From positions 81,075 through 145,074 of the forward strand of contig JAFGVE010000024.1 in assembly GCA_016938175.1 (NCBI GenBank): a stretch of DNA of 64,000 nt. The letters are read 5' to 3'. The notes under the pieces were generated by a model. It was given only the letters and a program-made list of their open reading frames with translations, searched no databases and had not been told where the DNA came from. The translations under genes and the position numbers were made by a program. Shown here in pieces: positions 25,529-35,234 of this stretch. The DNA is from Campylobacterales bacterium (GTDB taxonomy: Bacteria > Campylobacterota > Campylobacteria > Campylobacterales > Sulfurimonadaceae). Each line of letters opens with the position of its first letter. The stretch's first letter is position 1.

Positions 25529-28500
25529 ATGAGTGTACAACCCTTCACACATCTCCATTTACACACAGAATACTCTCTGCTTGATGGAGCAAACAAACTG
25601 ACAAATTTAGTCTCTCGTGTTAAAGAGCTTGGTATGACCTCTGTTGCTATGACAGACCATGGAAATATGTTTGGTGCCATAGACTTTTACAAGCAGATGA
25701 CAAGTGCAGGTATTAAGCCAATTATTGGAATGGAAGGGTACATTCACAATGGTGAGACACTCGATGATAAGAGTACAAAACAGCGTTTTCATATCTGTTT
25801 GTATGCGAAAAACAAAAAGGGGTATGAAAATCTGATGTACCTCTCATCTCAAGCTTACATTCACGGCATGTACTACTTTCCTCGCATTAACAAAAAAGAG
25901 CTTCGTGAGCACTCTGAAGGGCTCATCTGTACTTCTGCATGTTTGCAAGGTGAAGTGAGTTGGCACTTAAATACAGCAAATGAGAGAAATGTTAAAAATG
26001 GAGCACTCGGGTATGAGGGAGCTTTAGAAGTAGCACGTGAGTATAAAGAGATATTTGGAGATGATTTTTATCTTGAACTCATGCGTCACGGTATTGGGGA
26101 CCAGCTCTTTATTGATGAGCAGATTTTAAAAATATCCCGTGAGACTGGGATTAAAGTTGTTGCAACAAATGACACGCACTATACTTACCCAAATGATGCA
26201 CAGTATCATGAAGCGTTTATGTGTATCGGGATGAATAAACTCTACGATGATCCAAATAGAATGCGTCACTCGGTGCATGAGTTTTATTTAAAATCACCAG
26301 AGCAGATGGCGATGATATTTGCCGACATTCCTGAAGCAATTGAGCACACACAAGAGATAGTAAACAAGTGTGAAGATTTTGTGCCTATTGTAAAAACACC
26401 TACACCACCAAACTTTAAATTTACCAAAGAGTATGCACAAGCTGAAGGGCTTGATATCAATTTTGAAGATGACCCGGCACTGCCAGCTGATGCGAGTGAA
26501 GAGGAGAAGAAAAAACATCTCAGTGCAGCAGACAAAAATGATGCGGCTTATTTTATTCATAAGTGTAGAGAAGGCTTAGAAAAACGTTTAGTCATTGTCC
26601 CTCCTGAACGTCATACTGAATACAGAGAACGTTTAGAGTTTGAGATGGAAGTCATTAATTCAATGAAATTTCCTGGTTATATGATGATTGTTTGGGATTT
26701 CGTTGCAGAGGCAAAACGTCAAGGAATTGCAGTTGGACCTGGTCGAGGGAGTGCGGCGGGAAGTCTTGTTGCGTATTCGCTAGAAATCACAGATATCGAC
26801 CCTATGAAGTATGACTTGCTCTTTGAGCGTTTTTTAAATCCTGAACGTGTAAGTATGCCCGATATAGATATGGACTTTATGCAGGCTCGTCGTGGAGAGG
26901 TCATTGATTATGTTGTAGAGAAGTACGGACGTAATCAGGTTGCGCAGATTATTACCTTTGGTTCACTTCTTGCAAAGGGAGTTATCCGTGATGTTGCCCG
27001 CGTTTTAGATATGCCACTCTCAAAAGCTGATGCAATGGCGAAGCTTATTCCTGATGAACTTGGTATCACACTCAATGGAAAGAAAAAAGGTGATGAGTTT
27101 ATAGACGGTGCTTTTCAAAAAGAGCCAAAAATTTCCCAACTTATAGAGGAAGATGCTAATGCAAAAAGGGTATGGGAATTTGCTAAGAAGTTAGAGGGTC
27201 TTAAACGTAACTCGGGAATTCACGCTGCGGGTGTTGTTATTTCAAACGAAGAGCTTTGGAAAAAAACACCAATTTATAAGCCTTCAGGTGAAAATACCTT
27301 TGTAACGCAGTATTCGCTGAACTATATGGAAGATATAGACCTTATTAAGTTTGACTTCCTTGGTTTAAAGACCCTTGATGTTATTCAAAACGCGGTAAAG
27401 CTTATAAAAAATCGCTATGACCTTGATGTAAACTGGGATGAGATAGATGTGGATGATGCCGGTGTTTATAAGATGATTCAAACTGGAGAAACTATTGGTA
27501 TGTTCCAGATAGAATCCTCGGGAATGCAGGATTTGAACCGTCGTTTAAAACCTTCAAACTTTGAAGACCTTATTGCGGTCTTGGCATTGTATAGACCAGG
27601 TCCAATGGAGTCTGGAATGCTTGATGACTTCATTGAACGTAAACATGGACGTAAAAAAGTGTTTTATCCATTTGAAGAGGTTAGTTTTGACCTTTTACAA
27701 GATACACTTGGACCAACATACGGAATGATTGTATACCAAGAGCAGGTTATGCAGATAGTGCAGATTATCGGTGGTATGAGTCTTGGTGGAGCGGATATTG
27801 TTCGTCGTGCAATGGGTAAGAAAAAAGTTGAAGAGATGGAGAAGTACAATAGACTCTTCTCTGAGGGTGCTCAAAAACTTGGACTTGACTATGATTTAGC
27901 GAGTAAACTTTTTAAACTTATTGAGAAGTTTGCAGGGTATGGTTTTAACAAGTCTCACTCAGCTGCCTATGCGATGGTTACCTTTCAAACAGCGTGGTTA
28001 AAAACTTACTACCCAAATGAGTTTATGGCGGCTCTTTTAACTTCTGACAAGGACAATACAGAAAAAGTTGTTCGTTACATTGATGAAGTAAAACGTATGG
28101 GCATTGAGCTTGGGCCTCCTGATATTTGTGATTCACAGTTAGAGTTCTCCGCTATTACAAAAGATGGGCAAGATATTGTTCTTTTTGGTCTTGGTGGAAT
28201 AAAGGGTGTAGGAGAAGCTGCAATTCATTCTATGCTCAAAGAACGTGAAGAGAATGGGCCGTATGCTTCATGGGAAGATTTTGTAAATCGTATAGAGCCA
28301 TCAAAGGTAAATAAACGTGTTATTGAGTCTATCATCAAAGCGGGTGGTTTTGATAGATTTGGTTACTCTCGTAAGGCACTTTTAGATCAGATTGAACTTA
28401 TAGTAGAAACTGCTAAAAAAGCGAGTGAAGCGAAGAAAAATGCTGTTGGAAGTCTCTTTGGAGATGATGCTAGCATTAGTAGTGTGAAGCTTGAACTTCA

Positions 28501-29164
28501 AAATATGTCTGAGTATGCACTTAAAGAGATTTTGGAGTTTGAAAAAGATACTCTTGGTTTTTATGTATCTGGGCATCCTATGGATGACTATAGAGAAGAG
28601 ATAGATCAGTTAAGTTATACGCTCTCTTCAGAACTTGAAAGTGCTAAAGATGGTTCATTCGCTATTTTTATTGGGAAAGTTGAAGAGATAACAACAAAGA
28701 TGAGTAAAAAGGGAAATCAGTTTGGCATTGTAAACTTGATGGACTTTCATGGAAACATTGAGATTATGCTTTTCTCCGATAAGCTTGAAGAGTTACGTGA
28801 GATGGATTTAAAAGAGCCTATAGCATTTAAAGGGAAGGTAACACACTCTGATTTTGGTCCACGTATAAGTATCTCAAAAATTATGACTCTTAAAGAGGCA
28901 AAAAAAGAGACGAAAAAAACGAAAAAAGAGATTCAGGAGAAGCCACCTGAACCCATTAACCTAGCTGTTAGACTTAACAACGACAATAGTGAAACACTTG
29001 ATGCTCTTTATGCACTCATTAGGCAGCATCCAGGTAACAGACCATTAACTGTAACTATAGTCTCAAAACTGCATAATGTTGTTATAGACTCTGCAATTAG
29101 AGTTGATAGTAAATTGCTTTTAGCCCTTGAGGGTAATACTGCTGTAGACGTTTTAGGAGCGTAG
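25529..29164 (+). CDS. dnaE: DNA polymerase III alpha subunit
   Basis: Replicative polymerase of 1211 residues, the normal size for DnaE1. Order: a PHP domain (about 5-290, HLHLHTEYSLLDG at the start), then a polymerase core with MSMPDIDMDF-type catalytic aspartates (VSMPDIDMDF near 446). The fingers follow with LYRPGPMESG near 690 and YGMIVYQEQVM near 730. Then come the tandem helix-hairpin-helix region (VNKRVIESIIKAGGFD near 935) and a C-terminal OB domain (about 1040-1130, FAIFIGKVEEITTKMSKKG). A lysine-rich linker (KKETKKTKKEIQEK) precedes the last 70 residues. TAAGGT lies before the ATG. The M18 aminopeptidase gene begins at the next base after the stop. Confidence 0.97.
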   Translation: MSVQPFTHLHLHTEYSLLDGANKLTNLVSRVKELGMTSVAMTDHGNMFGAIDFYKQMTSAGIKPIIGMEGYIHNGETLDDKSTKQRFHICLYAKNKKGYENLMYLSSQAYIHGMYYFPRINKKELREHSEGLICTSACLQGEVSWHLNTANERNVKNGALGYEGALEVAREYKEIFGDDFYLELMRHGIGDQLFIDEQILKISRETGIKVVATNDTHYTYPNDAQYHEAFMCIGMNKLYDDPNRMRHSVHEFYLKSPEQMAMIFADIPEAIEHTQEIVNKCEDFVPIVKTPTPPNFKFTKEYAQAEGLDINFEDDPALPADASEEEKKKHLSAADKNDAAYFIHKCREGLEKRLVIVPPERHTEYRERLEFEMEVINSMKFPGYMMIVWDFVAEAKRQGIAVGPGRGSAAGSLVAYSLEITDIDPMKYDLLFERFLNPERVSMPDIDMDFMQARRGEVIDYVVEKYGRNQVAQIITFGSLLAKGVIRDVARVLDMPLSKADAMAKLIPDELGITLNGKKKGDEFIDGAFQKEPKISQLIEEDANAKRVWEFAKKLEGLKRNSGIHAAGVVISNEELWKKTPIYKPSGENTFVTQYSLNYMEDIDLIKFDFLGLKTLDVIQNAVKLIKNRYDLDVNWDEIDVDDAGVYKMIQTGETIGMFQIESSGMQDLNRRLKPSNFEDLIAVLALYRPGPMESGMLDDFIERKHGRKKVFYPFEEVSFDLLQDTLGPTYGMIVYQEQVMQIVQIIGGMSLGGADIVRRAMGKKKVEEMEKYNRLFSEGAQKLGLDYDLASKLFKLIEKFAGYGFNKSHSAAYAMVTFQTAWLKTYYPNEFMAALLTSDKDNTEKVVRYIDEVKRMGIELGPPDICDSQLEFSAITKDGQDIVLFGLGGIKGVGEAAIHSMLKEREENGPYASWEDFVNRIEPSKVNKRVIESIIKAGGFDRFGYSRKALLDQIELIVETAKKASEAKKNAVGSLFGDDASISSVKLELQNMSEYALKEILEFEKDTLGFYVSGHPMDDYREEIDQLSYTLSSELESAKDGSFAIFIGKVEEITTKMSKKGNQFGIVNLMDFHGNIEIMLFSDKLEELREMDLKEPIAFKGKVTHSDFGPRISISKIMTLKEAKKETKKTKKEIQEKPPEPINLAVRLNNDNSETLDALYALIRQHPGNRPLTVTIVSKLHNVVIDSAIRVDSKLLLALEGNTAVDVLGA

Positions 29165-30427
29165 ATGAACAAAGAAGATTTTAACGAAGGACTTTTAGGT
29201 TTTTTAGATGCCTCACCAACACCGTTTCATGCGACATTAAATATGTCCATGATGTTTGAAAACGCAGGGTTTATAAAACTCGATGAGCTTGATAGTTGGA
29301 AGCTCGAACATGGAAAGAAGTATTATGTAACAAGAAATGATTCGTCTATTATTGCGTTTACATATCCTGAAAATCAGAAGAGCTATTTGATGGTTGGAGC
29401 ACATACTGATTCACCAAATCTCAAGTTAAAACCAAATCCACTCATCAAAGAGCATGGAGTTGTGAAGTTTGGAGTTGAGCCTTATGGCGGTGTTCTTCTA
29501 AATCCTTGGTTTGACAGGGATCTCTCTCTTGCAGGACGAGTAAGCTATGAAAACACTCAAGGAGAACTCCAAAATAGCCTTGTTGATGCAAAAAGTGCTC
29601 TGGCAATCATCCCTTCATTGGCAATTCATCTTGATGAAAAGGCAAATAACGAACGTACAATAAATAAGCAGACGGACATATCTCCTCTTGTAACTATAGA
29701 TGAGGCATTTGATTTTAATGAGTTTGTAGAGTGGTTGCTACATAAAGAGTCTGTAAATGATGTTAAAAAAATCTATTCGCATGAGCTCAGTTTTTATGAT
29801 GTTCAACAGGCATCCTTTGTCGGTTTAAATAGAGACTTTATAGCAAGTGCAAGACTCGATAATTTGCTTTCGTGTTATGTAGGGATGCTTACACTTTGTA
29901 GTGTTACGCAAGAGACACCAATGCTTTTTATAGCAAGTGACCATGAAGAGGTTGGAAGTGAATCTACAAGCGGTGCAGGCGGAAGTTTTTTAGAAAATAC
30001 TCTGCGTAGAATGTTTAGTGATTATGAAGAGTATACACAGATGACTCGTAGTTCACTTCTTGTAAGTGCGGATAATGCACACGCGATTCATCCAAACTAT
30101 CCAGGAAAACATGATGCAAATCATGCTCCAAAGATTAATGCGGGTGTGGTCGTAAAGGTAAATGCAAACCAGAGATATGCTAGCAATGCAACTACAATTT
30201 CACGTTTCTTACATGCAGCCCAACTGCTTCGCGAACCAACACAAAACTTTGTAACACGAAGTGATATGGGCTGTGGTTCAACAATAGGACCGATTACAGC
30301 AACACGACTTGGAATTGATACTTTAGATGTTGGACTACCCACTTTTGCAATGCACTCTATTCGTGAGTTATGTGGTCGTGATGATGCACATTCACTCTAT
30401 AAAATACTTTTACAAATGGCACGTTAA
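29165..30427 (+). CDS. M18-family aminopeptidase
   Basis: A zinc-dependent aminopeptidase of 420 residues, close to the usual 430. Metal and catalytic residues lie in GAHTDSPNLKLKPNP near residues 78-92, in SARLDNLLSCYVG near 232, and in ASDHEEVGSES near 262-272. A later ligand is in SADNAHAIHPNYPGKHD near 308. The last ligand is in the final LPTFAMHSIRELCG block near 395. Known: M18 enzymes remove N-terminal acidic or hydrophobic residues from peptides and form dodecamers. It lies directly between dnaE and a FlgS-like kinase with no spacing on either side, suggesting one transcript. Confidence 0.93.
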   Translation: MNKEDFNEGLLGFLDASPTPFHATLNMSMMFENAGFIKLDELDSWKLEHGKKYYVTRNDSSIIAFTYPENQKSYLMVGAHTDSPNLKLKPNPLIKEHGVVKFGVEPYGGVLLNPWFDRDLSLAGRVSYENTQGELQNSLVDAKSALAIIPSLAIHLDEKANNERTINKQTDISPLVTIDEAFDFNEFVEWLLHKESVNDVKKIYSHELSFYDVQQASFVGLNRDFIASARLDNLLSCYVGMLTLCSVTQETPMLFIASDHEEVGSESTSGAGGSFLENTLRRMFSDYEEYTQMTRSSLLVSADNAHAIHPNYPGKHDANHAPKINAGVVVKVNANQRYASNATTISRFLHAAQLLREPTQNFVTRSDMGCGSTIGPITATRLGIDTLDVGLPTFAMHSIRELCGRDDAHSLYKILLQMAR

Positions 30428-31411
30428 ATGGCTTCAATAACTCCAGAAGAGTTAAATCTCCTTATAGAACAGACTTATAAGGTAGAAGAGGAGTTTAATG
30501 AGTTAAAAGCCTCTTATGCACATCTTCAAGATACGGTAGAAAAAGTTGTAGAGTTTTTGCCAAATGCTATTTGGATTCTAAATGAAGATAACACTGTATT
30601 TTTACAAAACTCCAAGGCAAGAGAGCTTTGGAAACTACTTAAACTTTTAGAGTACAGAGAAGATGACTATGAGATTTCGTACGAGAAAAAGTCGTATATA
30701 GTAAAGAGCTCAAGTTATAAAGACAAAATGATGCTCTCTGCTACAGATATAACAGAACAAAAACGTAGAGAAAACTTGGCAACTATGGGACAGATGGCGG
30801 CACACCTTTCACATGAAATACGAAATCCTATAGGTTCTATCTCGCTGTTGAGTTCGACACTTAAAAAACGTGTTATACCTGAAAATGTTCCTATTGTAGA
30901 GGAGATACAGAAATCTGTTGCAAGAATAGAGAGAATTATTAAAGCAACGCTTATGTTCTCAAAGGGTGTTGAAGCTGTTAAAAAGAAGTTTATGTGGAGT
31001 GAACTCAGAGAGTCTATAGATATGTCTATAGGCTATTACGGTTTTTCTAAGGAGATTGAATTTAGTTTTCCCCAAGAAGACTTTGAACTATATGCAGATA
31101 AAGATCTTTTAGAGATGCTGTTTTCGAATTTCATAGCAAATGCTATAGATGCTATAGAATTAGATGATAATGAAGAGGGAAGTGTTCGTATAGAGTATAA
31201 ATCCTCTCCTAAAAATCATACATTTTACATTTATGATACAGGTATTGAGATAGAAAAACCTGATGAGTTATTTGAAGCTTTTAAAAGTACAAAACTCAAA
31301 GGAAATGGACTGGGACTTGTTCTTTCTCAACAAATTGTTGAAGCTCATAATGGTTTGGTTAAATTATTGCCAAGCTCTCCAAAATGTTTTCAAATCAGTA
31401 TAAAAAAATAG
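30428..31411 (+). CDS. flgS: FlgS-like sensor histidine kinase
   Basis: A cytoplasmic 327-residue kinase without membrane segments. An N-terminal helical part (about 5-45) is followed by a short PAS-like fold (about 45-115, VVEFLPNAIWILNEDNTVFLQNSKA). The phosphoacceptor histidine is in AAHLSHEIRNPIG near 125-137. The ATPase part has the N box (SNFIANAIDAIE near 235), the G1 box (YDTGIEI near 272) and the G2 box (GNGLGLVLSQQIVEAHNG near 290). Known: in Campylobacter and Helicobacter, FlgS phosphorylates FlgR to switch on sigma-54 flagellar genes. The opening and the kinase box resemble that family; the response regulator is not in the window. Confidence 0.72.
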   Translation: MASITPEELNLLIEQTYKVEEEFNELKASYAHLQDTVEKVVEFLPNAIWILNEDNTVFLQNSKARELWKLLKLLEYREDDYEISYEKKSYIVKSSSYKDKMMLSATDITEQKRRENLATMGQMAAHLSHEIRNPIGSISLLSSTLKKRVIPENVPIVEEIQKSVARIERIIKATLMFSKGVEAVKKKFMWSELRESIDMSIGYYGFSKEIEFSFPQEDFELYADKDLLEMLFSNFIANAIDAIELDDNEEGSVRIEYKSSPKNHTFYIYDTGIEIEKPDELFEAFKSTKLKGNGLGLVLSQQIVEAHNGLVKLLPSSPKCFQISIKK

Positions 31412-31476
31412 TCGTACAATAATTTACTTGTGGAATAATGTTTGCTTATAACACTCTAAAACTATAGAGAGTTATC

Positions 31477-31806
31477 ATGCCCCTTTATCACAAAAATATT
31501 CTTAAACTTGTGGAGTATGTCAAAATTGACCGCTTTAGTGTAGTGTGTCATTTTCGTTGTGCTGGGAGTGGTAGAAGTATAGTTTCACAAGTTCCTTTTG
31601 AACCTTATAGTGGACAAATTATTATCACATGGTCTGATATTTTATTGCATCCCATAAAGTCTTACAATCGCTACTATCATACTCCCATAGTAATTTACTC
31701 TCATGACTCTCACGAGACTCTAATTATGAAAGCCTTTGAAAATGTAGCTGGTAACTTTCATTGGAACAAAGAGAAAGAAGTTTACGAGTTTAAAGAACTT
31801 ATATAA
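31477..31806 (+). CDS. Conserved-looking hypothetical protein
   Basis: A 109-residue soluble protein of unrecognised family, preceded by AGAGAG. It contains a single basic turn with Cys-Ala-Gly (FRCAGSGRSIVSQVPFEP near 27-44) and an aromatic-rich middle (KSYNRYYHTPIVIYSHD). The protein has no signal peptide or membrane segment. Its position after the FlgS-like kinase (66 bases away) suggests no clear functional link. Credible as a gene because of its codon use and Shine-Dalgarno. Confidence 0.65.
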   Translation: MPLYHKNILKLVEYVKIDRFSVVCHFRCAGSGRSIVSQVPFEPYSGQIIITWSDILLHPIKSYNRYYHTPIVIYSHDSHETLIMKAFENVAGNFHWNKEKEVYEFKELI

Positions 31807-31843
31807 GCTGTATAAATTTAACGTATAAGTTAAAAAAAGTTAT

Positions 31844-31881
31844 TTATCACATAATTATCACACACAAAAAATAATATCACA
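31844..31881 (+). repeat. Three direct TTATCACA-type repeats upstream of the multihaem cytochrome gene
   Basis: TTATCACA at 31844-31851 and 31855-31862, and ATATCACA at 31874-31881. Spacings of 11 and 19 bases place the first two on the same DNA face. On the minus strand they read TGTGATAA, like CRP/FNR-type half-sites. They lie about 100-135 bases upstream of the GTG start and could be operator sites. Confidence 0.45.
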
Positions 31882-31931
31882 AATTTGCTTTTAAGGCTTT
31901 CGTTTACCATTCATTTAATATTCACTTAAAT

Positions 31932-31971
31932 TATAAAATGTAATACTCCTTATGAAATTCATCAAGGGGAG
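31932..31971 (+). promoter_or_regulatory. Candidate promoter and strong ribosome site of the multihaem cytochrome gene
   Basis: TATAAA at 31932-31937 is a possible -10 box. AAGGGGAG at 31964-31971 is a strong Shine-Dalgarno nine bases before the GTG at 31981, supporting that non-ATG start. Confidence 0.5.
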
Positions 31972-31980
31972 ATTAGAATT

Positions 31981-34365
31981 GTGAATAAGAAAAACTTATT
32001 TATTGGCTTGGCTGCATCTGTTGCGTTTATGTCGTTATCTGCGTCCAGTGCTTTAGCTTATGACAAGAATCCACCATTCAAGTTAAATAAGCTCAAAGCA
32101 TATACGGAAGTAGATGCAAATGGCAAAACTACTAAAGGCTATGAGCCTAAAAATGATTATAATGTGTTTATCAACTATGAACTTGGTATGCACTGTGTTG
32201 GTTTTGAGATGAGTTACTGTTGTGTAATTCCTCCATATAACTCAATTCAAGCGCAAGCTGTATCAAGTGGTGCAAGTGGAAAGCTTCCTAAGCTTCTTTC
32301 ACCAGATGATGACATTAAACTTTATTATTATACAAAAGATAACTCATATAGTGAAGGTAATAAAATGAAGTACTGGTCTGTACCAAAAGATACAGACGGT
32401 GATGGTCACTTTGATTCGCCAGGTGATAATGTTGCGAACTACGTTTGGACACACCTTTTCATTTACAAAGATTTAGAGGGTACAAAACCTGCAGGTGCTA
32501 CTGAGAAAGATCGTTTACGTATCGGTCGTCAAGTCCCTGTAAACATAGATAGTGGTCCTTCTGGAAAACCTATGTCAGGTGGTTATCTTGATTATGTAGG
32601 GAAAAATGGTGGTAATATCGTTATGACGGATACGCTTGTTCCGCCTGTTAAAGATGTGAAGCTTGTTCTTACTGCATCACATATTTGGGATGCTTTAGGT
32701 CTTCCTTTAACTGCGTTTAATGACTCAACAAGAAAAGGGACTATTCGTTCTGTAACTGAAAAAGATTTCCAACCGTTTCAGTACTCAACTGTTGAGATGC
32801 ATGATAGAACTGGTAAAAGTATGAAGCAAGAAGATGGTCAGACAGTTTCTTATTTTGGTACAAATCCTGTAGATATTCCTAACTGTTACGCGTGTCACTC
32901 AAGAAATGGTAAAGCGGCACAAATGGCAAGAGATGAAGGACTTGCTTTTTCAGATAAAGAGTACAACTATTGGAAGTCGTATCCAGATGAGTCTGAGTAT
33001 ATGGCAAGACTTGCTGAGTCTTCTATAAACATTCTTTCACTGCATGATGCTCACCATGGAACTACGTTCTTAAAAGATTATAGAGAGAATGCATCTGGAA
33101 ACAGACTTGGTTCAACTGGTCTTGTAAACTGTGCTGACTGTCATGGTGATAACGTCTCTGGTAACTTAGAGGTTCCACGTCCAACTGCGTCTGGTTATAA
33201 AGCTGTAAAAGCAAAACCTCTTAGTGAAGCTATTCACTCTTTCCACCTTGCTATGGTTCCAATGCCAGATGCTGCGGGTAGAAGTCAAGCGTGTCAATCG
33301 TGTCACCCGACACACTTCCAAAACCCTAACATGAATGATGATTCAAATCCATTCCGTGTTACAGACAGATATGGTGAAGGAAGATTTGCAAAAGGTGATA
33401 TCAGAAAATCTGGTGGTGGTTGTTACGTAAGACGTGATGCACACTCAAATCCAAATGCAAAACCTCCATTCTTCTTAAATGAGTATGGTAAGTATCAACT
33501 TAACGAAGTGTCACTCAAAGATGAGCATGGAAAAGATGCTGGTGAGATGAGAGGTCTTTACTGTACAAACTGTCATACTAAAGTTGCACAAGCGATGCAA
33601 AACTATGATGACATTAAACATGACAGCACGCAAGAAGGTAAAAGCTTAAGAAATAAAACTCTTAAAGAGATGATTGATGTTATTGCTGGTGGTGATGCGA
33701 AGAAATTTAATTCATATGCTGACCCTAAAACAACTGGTAATAATGAAGTACTAAGCTACTATGCAGACCATAAATCAGCTGTACTTGTTAAAAATGCTGG
33801 TAAAGATGGTAAGTTAGATCTGAAACCTTGGAATCATCCAGAAGGTGGAGATGTACCGTATGTAGCTGCTTCTGGTGGTGATGATTGGTGGTTAGCGGCA
33901 TCTGAGCCTCATTGTGCGGATTGTCACTTAGCACCGTTTATTGAGAGTGAAACAGGTGGAAAATACTTCCCAATTGATTTACCAAATAAATACTCACTCT
34001 TTAGATACTCTAAAGCGCATGGGGATATAGCATGTCAAACGTGTCATGAGTCTACACATGGTCTCTACTCTACAAGATATGATGGTAAAGAGCGTTCAGT
34101 TGACGTTACAACACACGAACAAGCACTACAATACTCACCAGATGGTGAATATACTGGTCCTGTAACGTGTGCGGCTTGTCATACAGTAAATGATAAAGGT
34201 GTACCTCTACAGCTTGAAGGCACTGAGTATGCAAATGATTACTGGGCATCTGTAACACTTGCTCACTTTATGAGAGGTGGTGATCAAAAACTATCTATCA
34301 AAGAGTTAGTGAGTAAATATCCGTATAATAAATCCTCAGAGATTGTTACAAAAGGGTGGAAGTAA
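31981..34365 (+). CDS. Exported seven-CXXCH multihaem cytochrome c
   Basis: A 794-residue periplasmic protein from a GTG start with a clear signal peptide (LFIGLAASVAFMSLSASSALA). Haem motifs: CYACH 302, CADCH 384, CQSCH 438, CTNCH 528, CADCH 645, CQTCH 685 and CAACH 730. One isolated cysteine at 481 (CYVRRDAH) sits where another haem site might have been. The first 300 residues have no haem motif but hold C72, C80 and C81 in a conserved-looking block (YELGMHCVGFEMSYCC). The family was not recognised with certainty; it does not look like NrfA, HaoA or MccA. A MORN-repeat gene and a CcsBA cytochrome c synthase gene follow. A respiratory oxidoreductase role is inferred only. Confidence 0.82.
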   Translation: MNKKNLFIGLAASVAFMSLSASSALAYDKNPPFKLNKLKAYTEVDANGKTTKGYEPKNDYNVFINYELGMHCVGFEMSYCCVIPPYNSIQAQAVSSGASGKLPKLLSPDDDIKLYYYTKDNSYSEGNKMKYWSVPKDTDGDGHFDSPGDNVANYVWTHLFIYKDLEGTKPAGATEKDRLRIGRQVPVNIDSGPSGKPMSGGYLDYVGKNGGNIVMTDTLVPPVKDVKLVLTASHIWDALGLPLTAFNDSTRKGTIRSVTEKDFQPFQYSTVEMHDRTGKSMKQEDGQTVSYFGTNPVDIPNCYACHSRNGKAAQMARDEGLAFSDKEYNYWKSYPDESEYMARLAESSINILSLHDAHHGTTFLKDYRENASGNRLGSTGLVNCADCHGDNVSGNLEVPRPTASGYKAVKAKPLSEAIHSFHLAMVPMPDAAGRSQACQSCHPTHFQNPNMNDDSNPFRVTDRYGEGRFAKGDIRKSGGGCYVRRDAHSNPNAKPPFFLNEYGKYQLNEVSLKDEHGKDAGEMRGLYCTNCHTKVAQAMQNYDDIKHDSTQEGKSLRNKTLKEMIDVIAGGDAKKFNSYADPKTTGNNEVLSYYADHKSAVLVKNAGKDGKLDLKPWNHPEGGDVPYVAASGGDDWWLAASEPHCADCHLAPFIESETGGKYFPIDLPNKYSLFRYSKAHGDIACQTCHESTHGLYSTRYDGKERSVDVTTHEQALQYSPDGEYTGPVTCAACHTVNDKGVPLQLEGTEYANDYWASVTLAHFMRGGDQKLSIKELVSKYPYNKSSEIVTKGWK

Positions 34366-34380
34366 AACTTCCTCCTCTTC

Positions 34381-34410
34381 ACTCGTCTCTTTTGAGACGA
34401 GTTTATTTTC
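34381..34410 (+). terminator. Rho-independent terminator after the multihaem cytochrome gene
   Basis: A perfect nine-base-pair stem, ACTCGTCTC at 34381-34389 and GAGACGAGT at 34394-34402, with a TTTT loop followed by TTATTTTC. It lies 16 bases after the stop codon and probably separates the cytochrome gene from the MORN-repeat gene. Confidence 0.85.
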
Positions 34411-34483
34411 ATGAAAACATTGAATATATCTGTTTTTTTGAAAATAAACTTCTAAAACATCTATTTTCCAAGGAATTTTACAT

Positions 34484-35161
34484 ATGAAAAAATATTTAGC
34501 TGCACTTCTGTCTCTAGGATTACTCTCTTCACAATTATCAGCAGAGTTGATAAAAACTTACTTTGAATATGGTGAGCTCAAAGCAGAGACAAACTATTTA
34601 GATGGAACCCATACCGACAAGAGAGATGGGATTAAAGAGGGAATACAAAAAGTGTATTATCAGATGGGTCAGCTTGCTTATAGTGTAAATTATATAGACA
34701 ATAAACGTGATGGAAAACTCACTTGGTATGACAAAGAAGGGTATAAGCTCTCAGATGTTTTTTATACAGACGGTAAGTTAAATGGTGTTGAACGTGCCTA
34801 TTTTAGAGATGGAAATGTGAAACATGAGGTTTATTATATAAACGATAAAAAAGAGGGTTTGCAAAAGGAGTTTTTTGACAATGGACAACTTGCACAAGTT
34901 GTTAAATATGTTAATAATAAAAAAGAGGGCTTACAAAAAGAGTATGACTATAAAGGGAAACTCTTTACAGAAGTTATGTATAAAAACAACTACAAAGAGG
35001 GTGAACAGAAGTGGTACGATGAGAAAGGTAAACTTATAAAAAGTGAACTTTTTAAGAATGACAGACCGGTTAATGTTATGAAAAAAGTGCAAAAAAAAGA
35101 GCAGGCAAGTGAACTCTTAAAAACCGGTATAGATTTTTCCACACAAAAGCCAAAAGAGTAA
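34484..35161 (+). CDS. Exported MORN-repeat protein
   Basis: A 225-residue protein with a signal peptide (YLAALLSLGLLSSQLSA) and about six tandem MORN_2-type repeats of roughly 24 residues. The repeats share a K-x-G-x-x-K/R-x-Y/F core followed by G-x-L, for example NKRDGKLTWYDKEGYKL, NKKEGLQKEFFDNGQL and NYKEGEQKWYDEKGKL. Databases often label such proteins YwqK-family antitoxins, but no toxin is adjacent and the signal peptide argues for an envelope role. It sits between the multihaem cytochrome and CcsBA genes. Function unknown; a link with cytochrome assembly is only positional. Confidence 0.8.
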   Translation: MKKYLAALLSLGLLSSQLSAELIKTYFEYGELKAETNYLDGTHTDKRDGIKEGIQKVYYQMGQLAYSVNYIDNKRDGKLTWYDKEGYKLSDVFYTDGKLNGVERAYFRDGNVKHEVYYINDKKEGLQKEFFDNGQLAQVVKYVNNKKEGLQKEYDYKGKLFTEVMYKNNYKEGEQKWYDEKGKLIKSELFKNDRPVNVMKKVQKKEQASELLKTGIDFSTQKPKE

Positions 35162-35234
35162 GCTATTAAGAGCTTTTGACACTCTCTGTTATCCTTATTT
35201 GACTACAATAATTTTTTCACAAAAAGGCTTATTT

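Noticed and set aside
31981..34365. MccA-type sulfite reductase or HaoA-type enzyme
   Set aside because: There is no CX15CH motif as in MccA and no arrangement matching HaoA; only seven ordinary CXXCH sites were found.
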